Source: an uncultured Ruminococcus sp. (GTDB taxonomy: Bacteria > Bacillota > Clostridia > Oscillospirales > Ruminococcaceae). Taken from it: a DNA stretch of 6,829 nucleotides. The notes beneath the pieces are model-generated. The model did no database searches, was not told the DNA's origin, and was given only the letters and a program-made list of their open reading frames with translations. The translations under genes were made by a program, and so were the position numbers. Below, piece by piece: positions 1-6,402 of the stretch (its first letter is position 1; each line of letters begins with the position of its first letter). The stretch is taken from contig CAMHBN010000097.1 of NCBI GenBank assembly GCA_946183385.1, positions 1 to 6,829 of the forward strand, written 5' to 3'.

Positions 1-12
1 ATTATTTATTAA

Positions 13-264
13 TTACTTAGCAGCCTTGAGCTGAGCAGAAGTGATCGGGAAATCAGTCTGCTTAACGAGCTTAGCATCCATCATCTGGATAGCAAGAGCA
101 TCTGTACCTGTGATACCGTCGCCGTTATCAACAACGTCAGCGTTGAGCTTGCCCTCTGTGCCGAGCTTGTACTTATCCTTGTTACCGATAGCCTGGAGGA
201 TAGCTGTTGCGTCAGCGATAGTTACATCCTTGTCCTCGTTAGCGTCGCCCCAGAGTCTGTCGCC
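13..264 (-). other. Dockerin module of the GH48 protein (ruminococcal type)
   Basis: Residues 766-848 of the GH48 protein form a duplicated calcium-binding dockerin that should bind a cohesin on a scaffoldin and anchor the enzyme in the cellulosome. The first loop spans Asp772-Asp783 (DANEDKDVTIAD), with Asp/Asn at loop positions 1, 3, 5 and 12. The second spans Asp808-Asp820 (DVVDNGDGITGTD) and is 13 residues, one longer than the canonical 12-residue EF-hand-like loop. Each loop is followed by a helix containing an ILQ or AIQ motif. The long spacer between repeats and the GDGITGTDALAIQ second repeat resemble R. flavefaciens-type dockerins as I remember them. Cohesin partner cannot be told from sequence alone. 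Confidence 0.92.
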
Positions 265-2559
265 TGTAGGCTCAGAAGAAGGCTCTACATCGCCGAGAGG
301 CGAAACCTCAGGATAGAGAAGTGCCATAGTACCTGTTGTCATGAGAGCATCGCCCATGTGCCAGAATCTGTGGAGCTTGTATGTGTAATCGTGAGTACCG
401 CCTGTAGAATCGAATACCTTCTTGCACTCCTGATACATCTTGTCATCAGCGTAGGACTGACGGAGGTCAGAGAATGTTACGCCGGGCTTGATGGGTGAAC
501 CATCAGGCATTTCGCCGTCGAATCCCTTAGGAATGAATACTTCCTGAGTGAAGATTCTCTCGAGTGAATCATTGTGATCCTCGTAAGCAATACCGATATC
601 GTCACGAGCTGTGTTCCACTGAGCGCTCATGAGCTTGTTAGCAAGACGGAGACCCTTAGCAGCGAGCTCTGTGTTGTCGTCTGTCTTAGCAGCATCAGCC
701 TTTACGCCGTTAGCAGCTGCGAAGTAGATAAGTGTATTACAGAGTGAGGATACGCATCCGATATCTCCCTGGCCGTAACCGCCGATAGTACATGTAAGAC
801 CGTCGTTAGCCTTTGCATCGTACTTGCCGTTCCATGTAGCGGGCTTACCGCTCCAGTCGAGGGTCGAAGGAATAGCGTAAGCCATGATGTTTCCGTCGTC
901 ATCAGCCTTGTTGAACTCTGTGTTCTCAACGAACCAGTTGACCCATCTTGTAAGGAGAGTCTCGAGGGCTTCTTCAAGTGAGAGACCGCCGAATGTATCC
1001 TTGGAGAGGTCGCCGTTCTTCTTAACGTAGTAGTAGAGCTCTGCGAGACGCTGAGTTGACCATACCTGGTTACCGATCCAGTGGTTTGAACCCGGGTCAG
1101 CGTAAACAGGGTGCTCAACATAGCACATATCGTAGAAGAGCGGATCGCTTGAATCGTACTTCTTGTACTGACCGCCCTTGGAGTTTGTACAACCACCGGC
1201 GAACGGACCGTCCTTGGACTGGAGCCAGAGGTAGAACTCGATCTGTCTCTTGAAGGACTCCTTGTAGTCAGCAACAGCGTCGGAAGCCTTCATTGCCTTG
1301 CTCATTACGGGATCGTAAGCGAGAGCGTAAGCAGCGAGAGGATTCTGATAGAACTGATGTGAGTGCGAGCAGCCGATCTGGAACGCCCAGTCGTAGTTGC
1401 CGCTCGGGTTGTTCTCAGCGTACCACGGGAATGTGGATCCGCCCCAAGCTGTATACCAAGCCATGAGGAAGTGCTGGGACTTTATAGAGCTGTGTGAAGC
1501 AGACTCGCTGTCAGACTTAGCGTCGATGCTCTGGCATCCGATAGCCTTATAATACTTATCGAACATATCGTTACGGCACTGGTCACCCATCTTAGCTGCA
1601 AGGCCTGTGATCTCGCCGCAGTCTACGCCGTTCATGCTTGCGAAGTAGATAGCCTGGATAGCACGATCCTCAGCGTCAGGAGCGTTTGTGAAGCTGTACT
1701 GAGGAGCAAGAGCGCCTTCCTTCTCCCAGCCGTTGATAACAGCCTTGATACCTGTCATCTTGTAGTGAGCGTCATTTACTGCCATACCGTACTTGAGGTC
1801 CTCGATACAGCCCTGAGGAACTGTCTCGAAGCAGGACTCCTGCTCACCGCGCTGGAATGTATTGATGAATGTGAACTGTCCCTTGCCGCCGCCGAAGCCA
1901 TACCAGTCTTCAACGTCTGCGAGCCAGTGCATGAGGTAGTAACCGTTATCGCTGCCGTAAGCGGACTTGAAGTCCTTGAAGATCGGGTTGTAAGCGTCAA
2001 CGCCGTTCTGCTTTGCAGGATATCCCGAAGGCTCGGGCTCTTCTGTTGTTGTATCAGCCTTTACCTTGTTGAGCTTCCAGAGTGAGCTGTAGTCGATCTC
2101 GCCCTTATCGCCCTTGAATGCATTTGCAGACCAGCCGGGGATGAGAGCCTCAAGTGTCTTCCAGCCCTTCTGGAGATCGCCTGTAGAGCCGCTGATAGCG
2201 CCCTTCTTAGCGAGTACATCGTGCATAGCTGTTACCCATACGATGTAGGACATAGCCTCTGATGTTGTCTCATGACCGTAGTCGGGAGCCTCAACACAGA
2301 GAGTCTCTACTGCGTGGTAAGGGATACCGAATGAACCGGAACCGTTGTTGTTCTTGCTGAGATAGCCGTTCTTCTCACCGTTTGTGATAACATCATCGTA
2401 CAGTGACTCGAACATCTTAGCGTAGGACTCGTTTGCGCCGCCCTCAGAAGCATACTTGTTAGCCTCTGCAGCTGAAGCAAATGTCGGAACCATAGCTGAA
2501 GCGGACATTGCAGCAGCAAGTACGCCGGCACAGAGTGCCTTGTTCTTTTTGCTTATCAT
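13..2559 (-). CDS. cel48A: Secreted GH48 processive cellulase (reducing-end cellobiohydrolase type) with C-terminal dockerin
   Basis: Complete 848-residue protein. Family 48 enzymes are inverting, processive cellulases releasing mainly cellobiose, and are usually a dominant cellulosome enzyme. Seen here: a Sec signal peptide (KK near the N-terminus, hydrophobic stretch 8-26, AxA site with likely cleavage after Ala30), a GH48 domain at about 41-752, an acidic linker (about 753-765) and a dockerin (766-848). GH48 hallmarks include VEAPDYGHETTSEAMSY (89-105), DVEDWYGFG (215-223), INTFQRGEQES (232-242), APDAEDRA (293-300) and WIGNQVWSTQRLAELYYY (494-511). By alignment from memory to Clostridium cellulolyticum Cel48F (Glu44, Glu55), Glu101 is the catalytic acid and Glu90 its conserved partner; the base is not assigned with confidence. 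Start ATG is preceded by GAGAGGGG with 10-nt spacing. The gene is monocistronic as far as visible, divergent from an ABC operon. Thirteen cysteines remain in the mature chain, and codon use favours GCT for Ala, unlike the operon. The symbol follows family convention. Very sure of family. Confidence 0.97.
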   Translation of the reverse strand: MISKKNKALCAGVLAAAMSASAMVPTFASAAEANKYASEGGANESYAKMFESLYDDVITNGEKNGYLSKNNNGSGSFGIPYHAVETLCVEAPDYGHETTSEAMSYIVWVTAMHDVLAKKGAISGSTGDLQKGWKTLEALIPGWSANAFKGDKGEIDYSSLWKLNKVKADTTTEEPEPSGYPAKQNGVDAYNPIFKDFKSAYGSDNGYYLMHWLADVEDWYGFGGGKGQFTFINTFQRGEQESCFETVPQGCIEDLKYGMAVNDAHYKMTGIKAVINGWEKEGALAPQYSFTNAPDAEDRAIQAIYFASMNGVDCGEITGLAAKMGDQCRNDMFDKYYKAIGCQSIDAKSDSESASHSSIKSQHFLMAWYTAWGGSTFPWYAENNPSGNYDWAFQIGCSHSHQFYQNPLAAYALAYDPVMSKAMKASDAVADYKESFKRQIEFYLWLQSKDGPFAGGCTNSKGGQYKKYDSSDPLFYDMCYVEHPVYADPGSNHWIGNQVWSTQRLAELYYYVKKNGDLSKDTFGGLSLEEALETLLTRWVNWFVENTEFNKADDDGNIMAYAIPSTLDWSGKPATWNGKYDAKANDGLTCTIGGYGQGDIGCVSSLCNTLIYFAAANGVKADAAKTDDNTELAAKGLRLANKLMSAQWNTARDDIGIAYEDHNDSLERIFTQEVFIPKGFDGEMPDGSPIKPGVTFSDLRQSYADDKMYQECKKVFDSTGGTHDYTYKLHRFWHMGDALMTTGTMALLYPEVSPLGDVEPSSEPTGDRLWGDANEDKDVTIADATAILQAIGNKDKYKLGTEGKLNADVVDNGDGITGTDALAIQMMDAKLVKQTDFPITSAQLKAAK
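2470..2559 (-). other. Sec signal peptide of the GH48 protein
   Basis: Residues 1-30 show a basic n-region (KKNK at 4-7), an Ala/Met/Val-rich hydrophobic core and a small-x-small site (Ala28-Ser29-Ala30) before Ala31. Cleavage after Ala30 is the best reading by eye. It directs the cellulase out through Sec, as expected for a cellulosomal enzyme. Confidence 0.9.
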
Positions 2560-2569
2560 TGTTTTTTAA

Positions 2570-2577
2570 CCCCTCTC
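2570..2577 (-). promoter_or_regulatory. Ribosome binding site of the GH48 gene
   Basis: On the minus strand GAGAGGGG ends 10 nt before the ATG at 2559. It is purine-rich and fixes the start at the signal-peptide methionine. The spacer GTTAAAAAAC... is A-rich and should be unstructured. Confidence 0.8.
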
Positions 2578-2601
2578 ATAAAATTTGGTTTAAAAATGGA
2601 T

Positions 2602-2635
2602 AAAAAAGCCTTTCCTGCCCTCTCAGGACAGGAGC
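2602..2635 (-). terminator. Terminator-like hairpin inside the GH48 leader (possible attenuator)
   Basis: On the minus strand TCCTGTCC pairs with GGGCAGGA around a TGAGA loop (2613-2633). Bases 2634-2635 can pair with 2608-2609 across a 3-nt bulge, after which comes TTTTTT (2602-2607). The geometry resembles an intrinsic terminator, but the bulge and the position between promoter and gene make it unusual. If it works, it would reduce GH48 transcription unless antagonised. No clear antiterminator partner was found by eye. Confidence 0.4.
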
Positions 2636-2704
2636 GTATACGAAAATACCTCGTACACTGTATGCCGCTTCACAAAGCGAACACACAATTCTCAAACTAT
2701 TTTC
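2602..2704 (-). ncRNA. Structured 5' leader of the GH48 mRNA: three tandem hairpins then a U tract
   Basis: Between the predicted start near 2704 and the ribosome binding site, the minus-strand RNA can form three hairpins. They are 2665-2680 (6 bp, 4-nt loop), 2636-2658 (8 bp, 7-nt loop) and 2608-2635 (8-bp core at 2613-2633, plus two closing G-C pairs across a 3-nt bulge). The last is followed at once by six U residues (2602-2607). Each of the three stems contains one G-U pair that would be a C-A mismatch if the plus strand were transcribed, which points to the minus-strand RNA as the folded form. It matches no riboswitch class I can recognise. It may be an attenuator, an mRNA-stabilising 5' structure, or fortuitous. 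Confidence 0.55.
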
Positions 2705-2710
2705 ATAACA

Positions 2711-2739
2711 ATTATATTCCACTTTTAAGAGCGTGTCAA
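2711..2739 (-). promoter_or_regulatory. Consensus vegetative (sigma-A type) promoter for GH48
   Basis: Read on the minus strand, TTGACA (2734-2739) and TATAAT (2711-2716) match both consensus hexamers at 12 of 12 bases, with exactly 17 bp between them. A-rich sequence lies upstream of the -35 and could act as an UP element. Transcription should start near 2704, giving a leader of about 145 nt. The motif match is seen directly; activity is inferred. Confidence 0.88.
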
Positions 2740-2756
2740 CAGTTTGAATTGTTTTC

Positions 2757-2823
2757 ACATTTTGCCCCTCGTTTTTTTGTTGCAATGCACACATAACCGA
2801 AGCCTTTTTTGTACATTTTGCCC
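2757..2823 (-). repeat. Two direct copies of GGGCAAAATGT upstream of the GH48 promoter
   Basis: The 11-bp word ACATTTTGCCC (plus strand) occurs at 2757-2767 and 2813-2823, 56 bp apart start to start. The nearer copy lies 17 bp upstream of the GH48 -35 box. The farther copy overlaps an inverted repeat, ATTTTG (2815-2820) with CAAAAT (2831-2836) around a GC-rich centre. This placement suits an activator or repressor site for the cellulase gene, but the regulator is unknown and the repeat could be chance. Confidence 0.45.
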
Positions 2824-3010
2824 ACCCGCCCAAAATCATCAAATCAGCTTATATGAACCTATAATTAATAAAATCATTATTTTTATCAATTGGTGTATTT
2901 ATACGATTCTACGCCGATTTCTCTGCTCTGCCATGCTCTTTATTTAACGGTTTATTCATTAATTATTCACGTGCTTAACACACTCTTCTGCAATAATAAG
3001 CAGGTATGAT

Positions 3011-3041
3011 GTGACAGTATACCCTTATCCATCTCTATACT
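3011..3041 (+). promoter_or_regulatory. Tentative promoter of the ABC operon
   Basis: GTGACA (3011-3016) matches 5 of 6 bases of the -35 consensus, and TATACT (3036-3041) matches 5 of 6 of the -10. The 19-bp spacer is longer than ideal. The start would be near 3048, almost touching the ribosome binding site, so the leader would be very short. The arms GGTAT (3003-3007) and ATACC (3019-3023) flank the -35. I found nothing better nearby; this is a weak call. Confidence 0.3.
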
Positions 3042-3049
3042 ATTATAGA

Positions 3050-3055
3050 AAGGAG
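3050..3055 (+). promoter_or_regulatory. Ribosome binding site that fixes the ATPase start at 3062
   Basis: AAGGAG lies 6 nt before the ATG at 3062. An in-frame GTG at 3011 would add 17 residues but lies upstream of this site, has no comparable ribosome binding site, and adds a Tyr-rich stretch unlike ABC ATPase N-termini. The ATG start is therefore preferred. Confidence 0.85.
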
Positions 3056-3061
3056 CACCTC

Positions 3062-4105
3062 ATGATCACCATTGATAAGCTCACGAAGTATTACGGCAAT
3101 AACCGCGCCGTGAACAATATAAGCTTCACGATAAACGATAATGAGATACTCGGATTCCTCGGACCAAACGGTGCGGGAAAATCCACCACCATGAACATGA
3201 TAGCCGGCTACCTGCCTATGACGGCGGGTACGGTCACCATCTTCGGCAGCGACATCTCCAAGGAGCCTGTAGCCGCCAAGAAGAACATCGGCTATCTCCC
3301 CGAGATACCGCCCGTCTACCCCGATATGCGCGTAAAGGAGTACCTCTCCTTCTGCGCGGGGCTCAAGCGTATACGCTCCTCCGAGCGCAGGGACGAGATA
3401 ACTCGCGTTATGAAGCTCCTCAAGATAGAGGATGTGCAGGACAAGCTCATCAAGAACCTGTCCAAGGGCTACAAGCAGCGTGTCGGCTTCGCGCAGGCTC
3501 TGCTCGGCAACCCGAAATTTCTCATCCTCGACGAGCCTACCGTCGGTCTTGACCCAAATCAGGTCATCGAGGTCAGAAATATAATCAAGGACCTGAAGAA
3601 GGAACACTCCGTCATTTTCAGCTCGCATATCCTCTCCGAGGTCAGCGCTGTATGTGACAGGGTCGTTATCATAAACAAGGGCGACATCAAGGCTGTCGAT
3701 ACCATCGAGAACCTCGAAAAGAAGCTCGGCGGAAGCCTGACCCTCCACATCAAGGTCAAGGGCGACCGCGCAAAGACCTCCAACATCATCGAGCTCACCG
3801 ACGGCGTGCAGGAGATAGCCTCCATCGACGCCGAGGGCAACGACTTCTTCTCGTTCGCGGTCAAGCTCAAGGACGGCGCAGGCGACGATACCAAGAATGC
3901 CATTATGTCCGAGCTTATTTCCCACGGTATACAAATTTCCGAGATATACACCGAAAAGCCCGACCTTGAGGCTGTATTCGTGGATATGATAAACAAATCG
4001 AGCGGCAGGAACGGTCTGCTCGAGCTGCTCGACGAGATCGAGCCCGTTTCGGAGGAAGCGGACGGAGAGTCCGACAACGAAGAGAAAAAGGAGGGCGATG
4101 AATAA
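3062..4105 (+). CDS. ABC transporter ATP-binding protein, GldA-like (ABC-2 exporter class)
   Basis: A 347-residue cytoplasmic ATPase expected to power the permease encoded immediately downstream. Motifs in order: Walker A GPNGAGKST (34-42, Lys40), a Q-loop region reading GYLPEIPP (78-84 area) with Glu81 where many ABC ATPases have Gln, signature LSKGYKQRVG (133-142), Walker B FLILDEPT (153-160, catalytic Glu158), D-loop GLDP (162-165) and switch His189 in SSHIL. About 220-315 is the C-terminal extension typical of ABC-2 exporter ATPases. The last 27 residues (321-347) are an acidic, probably disordered tail with 14 Asp/Glu. All ATPase motifs are intact. Its stop overlaps the next start by 1 nt, so the pair is probably translationally coupled. 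The GldA comparison rests on the neighbours and does not imply gliding. Substrate unknown. Confidence 0.95.
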   Translation: MITIDKLTKYYGNNRAVNNISFTINDNEILGFLGPNGAGKSTTMNMIAGYLPMTAGTVTIFGSDISKEPVAAKKNIGYLPEIPPVYPDMRVKEYLSFCAGLKRIRSSERRDEITRVMKLLKIEDVQDKLIKNLSKGYKQRVGFAQALLGNPKFLILDEPTVGLDPNQVIEVRNIIKDLKKEHSVIFSSHILSEVSAVCDRVVIINKGDIKAVDTIENLEKKLGGSLTLHIKVKGDRAKTSNIIELTDGVQEIASIDAEGNDFFSFAVKLKDGAGDDTKNAIMSELISHGIQISEIYTEKPDLEAVFVDMINKSSGRNGLLELLDEIEPVSEEADGESDNEEKKEGDE

Positions 4106-4836
4106 TGTTTTCCGTTTATAAGAAGGAGCTCCAGTCGTTCTTCTATACGCCCTTCGCGTATGTCATCACGGCGCTGTTTATGTTCCTGTTCACACTGATG
4201 TTCAACAACGCCCTCGGCAACCTCGACAACCCCGTGCTCCAGTTCACCTTCCCCGACATCTTCTACAATGTCATTTTCTTCTTCATCTTCCTCATACCCA
4301 TTCTCACGATGAGGACATTCGCGGACGAGCGCAAGTTCGGCACCGAGGTGCTCCTTATGACCTCGCCCGTCAGCGTTATCGAGATAATCATCGGCAAGTA
4401 CCTCGCCAATCTGACAGTTTTCCTCTTCATGATAGCGGGCTCTGCCATCTTCCCGATATTCACCTACTTCCACGGTACGCTCGTTATGAACCAGCTTATA
4501 TGCGCGTACATCGGCTTCTTTGCTTGGGGTGCGATGTTCATCGCAGTGGGTCAGCTCGTTTCGAGCTTTACCGAGAACTCCATTATCGCCGCCGTTATCG
4601 GTGAGATTATCATGTTCGTCTTCCTCTTCATCGACGACTTCTCGCGCACGGACTTCATCATGCAGTACCCGAAGCTCCAGGCATTCCTCTACGCCTTCGC
4701 GGCTCAGCCGAGATTCGCTTACTTCTCGCAGGGCTTCATCAGGCTCTCCGACCTCGTATTCTTCGCCTCGGCTATCATCATCTGCCTCTCGTGGAACTAC
4801 ATCGCCATCGAGAGAAGACGCTGGAAAAGGGGGTAA
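4105..4836 (+). CDS. ABC-2 family permease, GldF-like
   Basis: A 243-residue integral membrane protein, the usual length for GldF-type permeases. Six hydrophobic segments are visible at about 17-34, 52-68, 99-121, 131-154, 159-177 and 215-235, with a basic C-terminus (RRRWKRG). After the second segment comes TMRTFADERKFGTEVLLMTS (68-87), matching the ABC-2 permease pattern with an E/D-R/K-x-GT-E-LL core, thought to contact the ATPase. It should form the membrane channel with the upstream ATPase, probably as a dimer. The start codon shares a base with the ATPase stop (TAATG), with GGAGGG upstream as ribosome binding site. Substrate cannot be inferred. Confidence 0.93.
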   Translation: MFSVYKKELQSFFYTPFAYVITALFMFLFTLMFNNALGNLDNPVLQFTFPDIFYNVIFFFIFLIPILTMRTFADERKFGTEVLLMTSPVSVIEIIIGKYLANLTVFLFMIAGSAIFPIFTYFHGTLVMNQLICAYIGFFAWGAMFIAVGQLVSSFTENSIIAAVIGEIIMFVFLFIDDFSRTDFIMQYPKLQAFLYAFAAQPRFAYFSQGFIRLSDLVFFASAIIICLSWNYIAIERRRWKRG

Positions 4837-4842
4837 GCTGAA

Positions 4843-6402
4843 ATGGGAAAGAAAAAATTCGACTTCTCGGGCGCGTTCGCTATCGTGCTCGCGATTCTCA
4901 TACTGCTGATATTCATACCTGTCAATATGATATTCGCCTACAAGGACAAGGTGTTCGATATGACGCCGACGGGTCAGTATACGCTCAACCCGATAACAAG
5001 GCAGCTCCTCGATGATACCTCGGACAAGCACATCGACGTGTACTTCCTCTCGCAGCTCAACGACCTGCAGGAGGTGCCCAAGTACCTGCCGCTCTACCAC
5101 ACGCTCACCGAGCTCGAAAAGCGCGACAACATCACGCTCACCTGCTTCGACCCGAACGAGGACGTCGATATGGCTAAGAGCCTCGACCCGACGGGCACGC
5201 TCAGCGTCAATCCCGCCGACATCTTCATCAAGTGCGGCGACGTTACCAAGAAGGTATCCTTCATCAGATGCTTCCCCACCGACTCGAACGACATCCTTAT
5301 GTATGAGGGCGAGGAGCTCATCGCGGGTGCTATCGAGCTCTGCACGAGCGGAAGTCTCCCGACGGTGTACTTCCTCAAGGGCTACGGCAGCAGGTCACTC
5401 GCGGACTACTCCAACTACGCAGACGCTATCAAGACCGACAACTACAGCGTTGACGAGCTCGACCTCAACACGGTCGAGTCTATCCCCTCAAATGCGGCGA
5501 TAGTTTACCTCGTCGCTCCCGAGAAGGACATAAGCGACTCCGACTTCAACAAGCTCAAGGCCTATGCCGACAACGGCGGCGCTATCTCGATGATAATACC
5601 TCCCTGCGACACAAAGGGCAGATTCACCAACATCGAGAAGCTCCTTGCGGTGTTCCAGCTCGGTATGCACTACAATACCGTTTCCGAGAGAAGCACCATG
5701 CTCCAGGCAAACGTTGTCCTCGCGAGCAATGCACTCACCGAGGATATGATATACGCTACACAGGACGATACCGCGCTGATAGCTGCCCGCGACAAGATAC
5801 TCGAAAAGTTCATAAAGGTATCCTACCCCTACCCCAGCGCTGACGCTACCGAGGACCTCACCACCGACCTCAACAACAAGATACAGGACAGCGACGCGGG
5901 TATCTACCCCTACGTATCGAATACACGAAGCTTCTTCGAGCTCACCTACTCGGGCGAGCAGATGGAGAAATACTCCATTATCGAAAACCTCACACTTGAG
6001 CAGGACAGCAACTCCTATACCACCGTCAGCACGCCCATGGGCGGCGACGACGACACGGCAGAGGTCGCGGCTGACCTCTCAAACGCACCGCTCGTGTTCG
6101 GCTACTACTCCTACAACAAGCAGACAGGCGCAAAGCTCTACCTCATCGGCTCGGACGACGCCATCAGCAACGACAGGTGGACAATGGCTACCACGGGTAC
6201 GAGAATGCTCACGCTCTTCTCGAATACATGGCTCTACAACAGCGACATTGATATGGGCATAGGCGCGAAGTCGAACTCCTACGACACGCTCACCTTCAAG
6301 GACGCAAACGACGCCGCACGCACTATCAAGCTGTTCTTCATAATCCCTGCGGTGTTCCTCATCGCGGGTCTTGCAGTATGGCTGAAAAGGAGATATGCTT
6401 AA
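4843..6402 (+). CDS. GldG-family ABC transporter auxiliary protein
   Basis: A 519-residue membrane-anchored protein with one transmembrane segment near each end (about 12-33 and 497-514, the latter followed by KRR) and a large extracytoplasmic region between. The opening DMTPTGQYTLNPITRQLLDD (39-58) is the typical start of the GldG-like domain. The section TVYFLKGYGSRSL (174-186) through YLVAPEKDISDSDFNKLKAY (222-241) and NGGAISMIIPP (244-254) fits the ABC_transp_aux (GldG/IFT52-like) fold. Many relatives have a GHGE-like motif where this protein reads GYGS (180-183). It sits 6 nt after the permease, with AAAAGGGGG as ribosome binding site. It probably forms the exposed part of the ABC complex; biochemical role unproven. 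Family call from motifs and gene order. Confidence 0.9.
   Translation: MGKKKFDFSGAFAIVLAILILLIFIPVNMIFAYKDKVFDMTPTGQYTLNPITRQLLDDTSDKHIDVYFLSQLNDLQEVPKYLPLYHTLTELEKRDNITLTCFDPNEDVDMAKSLDPTGTLSVNPADIFIKCGDVTKKVSFIRCFPTDSNDILMYEGEELIAGAIELCTSGSLPTVYFLKGYGSRSLADYSNYADAIKTDNYSVDELDLNTVESIPSNAAIVYLVAPEKDISDSDFNKLKAYADNGGAISMIIPPCDTKGRFTNIEKLLAVFQLGMHYNTVSERSTMLQANVVLASNALTEDMIYATQDDTALIAARDKILEKFIKVSYPYPSADATEDLTTDLNNKIQDSDAGIYPYVSNTRSFFELTYSGEQMEKYSIIENLTLEQDSNSYTTVSTPMGGDDDTAEVAADLSNAPLVFGYYSYNKQTGAKLYLIGSDDAISNDRWTMATTGTRMLTLFSNTWLYNSDIDMGIGAKSNSYDTLTFKDANDAARTIKLFFIIPAVFLIAGLAVWLKRRYA

Larger units (their letters stand above)
2560..3061. other. Divergent AT-rich intergenic region between GH48 and the ABC operon
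   Basis: This is a 502-bp gene-free stretch. The GH48-proximal part (about 2560-2740) holds the GH48 promoter and a hairpin-rich leader. The middle (about 2741-2840) holds an 11-bp direct repeat and a small inverted repeat. The stretch 2841-3000 is AT-rich and I see no clear gene or strong promoter in it, only TTATTCA repeated at 2952-2958 and 2963-2969. The last 60 bp hold a tentative operon promoter and a good ribosome binding site. Open frames crossing it lack ribosome binding sites and overlap the promoter, so I do not call them genes. Confidence 0.85.

Noticed and set aside
1765..2085. Plus-strand open frame inside the GH48 gene
   Set aside because: It is antisense to conserved GH48 motifs and has no ribosome binding site or recognisable domain.
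2556..2579. Seven-codon minus-strand frame (MRGVKKQ) whose TGA overlaps the GH48 ATG, a possible leader peptide
   Set aside because: It has no ribosome binding site of its own and its coding bases include the GH48 ribosome binding site. Most likely chance.
2576..2842. 88-residue minus-strand open frame across the intergenic region
   Set aside because: It spans the consensus promoter and its leader, has no ribosome binding site and resembles no family I know.
2952..2969. TTATTCA repeated 11 bp apart as a possible tandem operator
   Set aside because: A 7-bp word in very AT-rich DNA repeats easily by chance, and no promoter is placed next to it with confidence.
3011..3061. GTG start for the ATPase, adding 17 residues
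   Set aside because: The AAGGAG site sits just before the ATG at 3062, the extension is Tyr-rich and unlike ABC ATPase N-termini, and it overlaps the likely promoter.
3035..3934. A 299-residue minus-strand open frame opposite the ATPase gene
   Set aside because: It is a shadow of the conserved ATPase, which has every ABC motif on the plus strand.
3559..5100. A 513-residue minus-strand open frame antisense to the ATPase, permease and GldG genes
   Set aside because: It lies opposite three well-supported genes, has low-complexity Glu/Arg/Ser composition produced by their codon pattern, and shows no recognisable domain.
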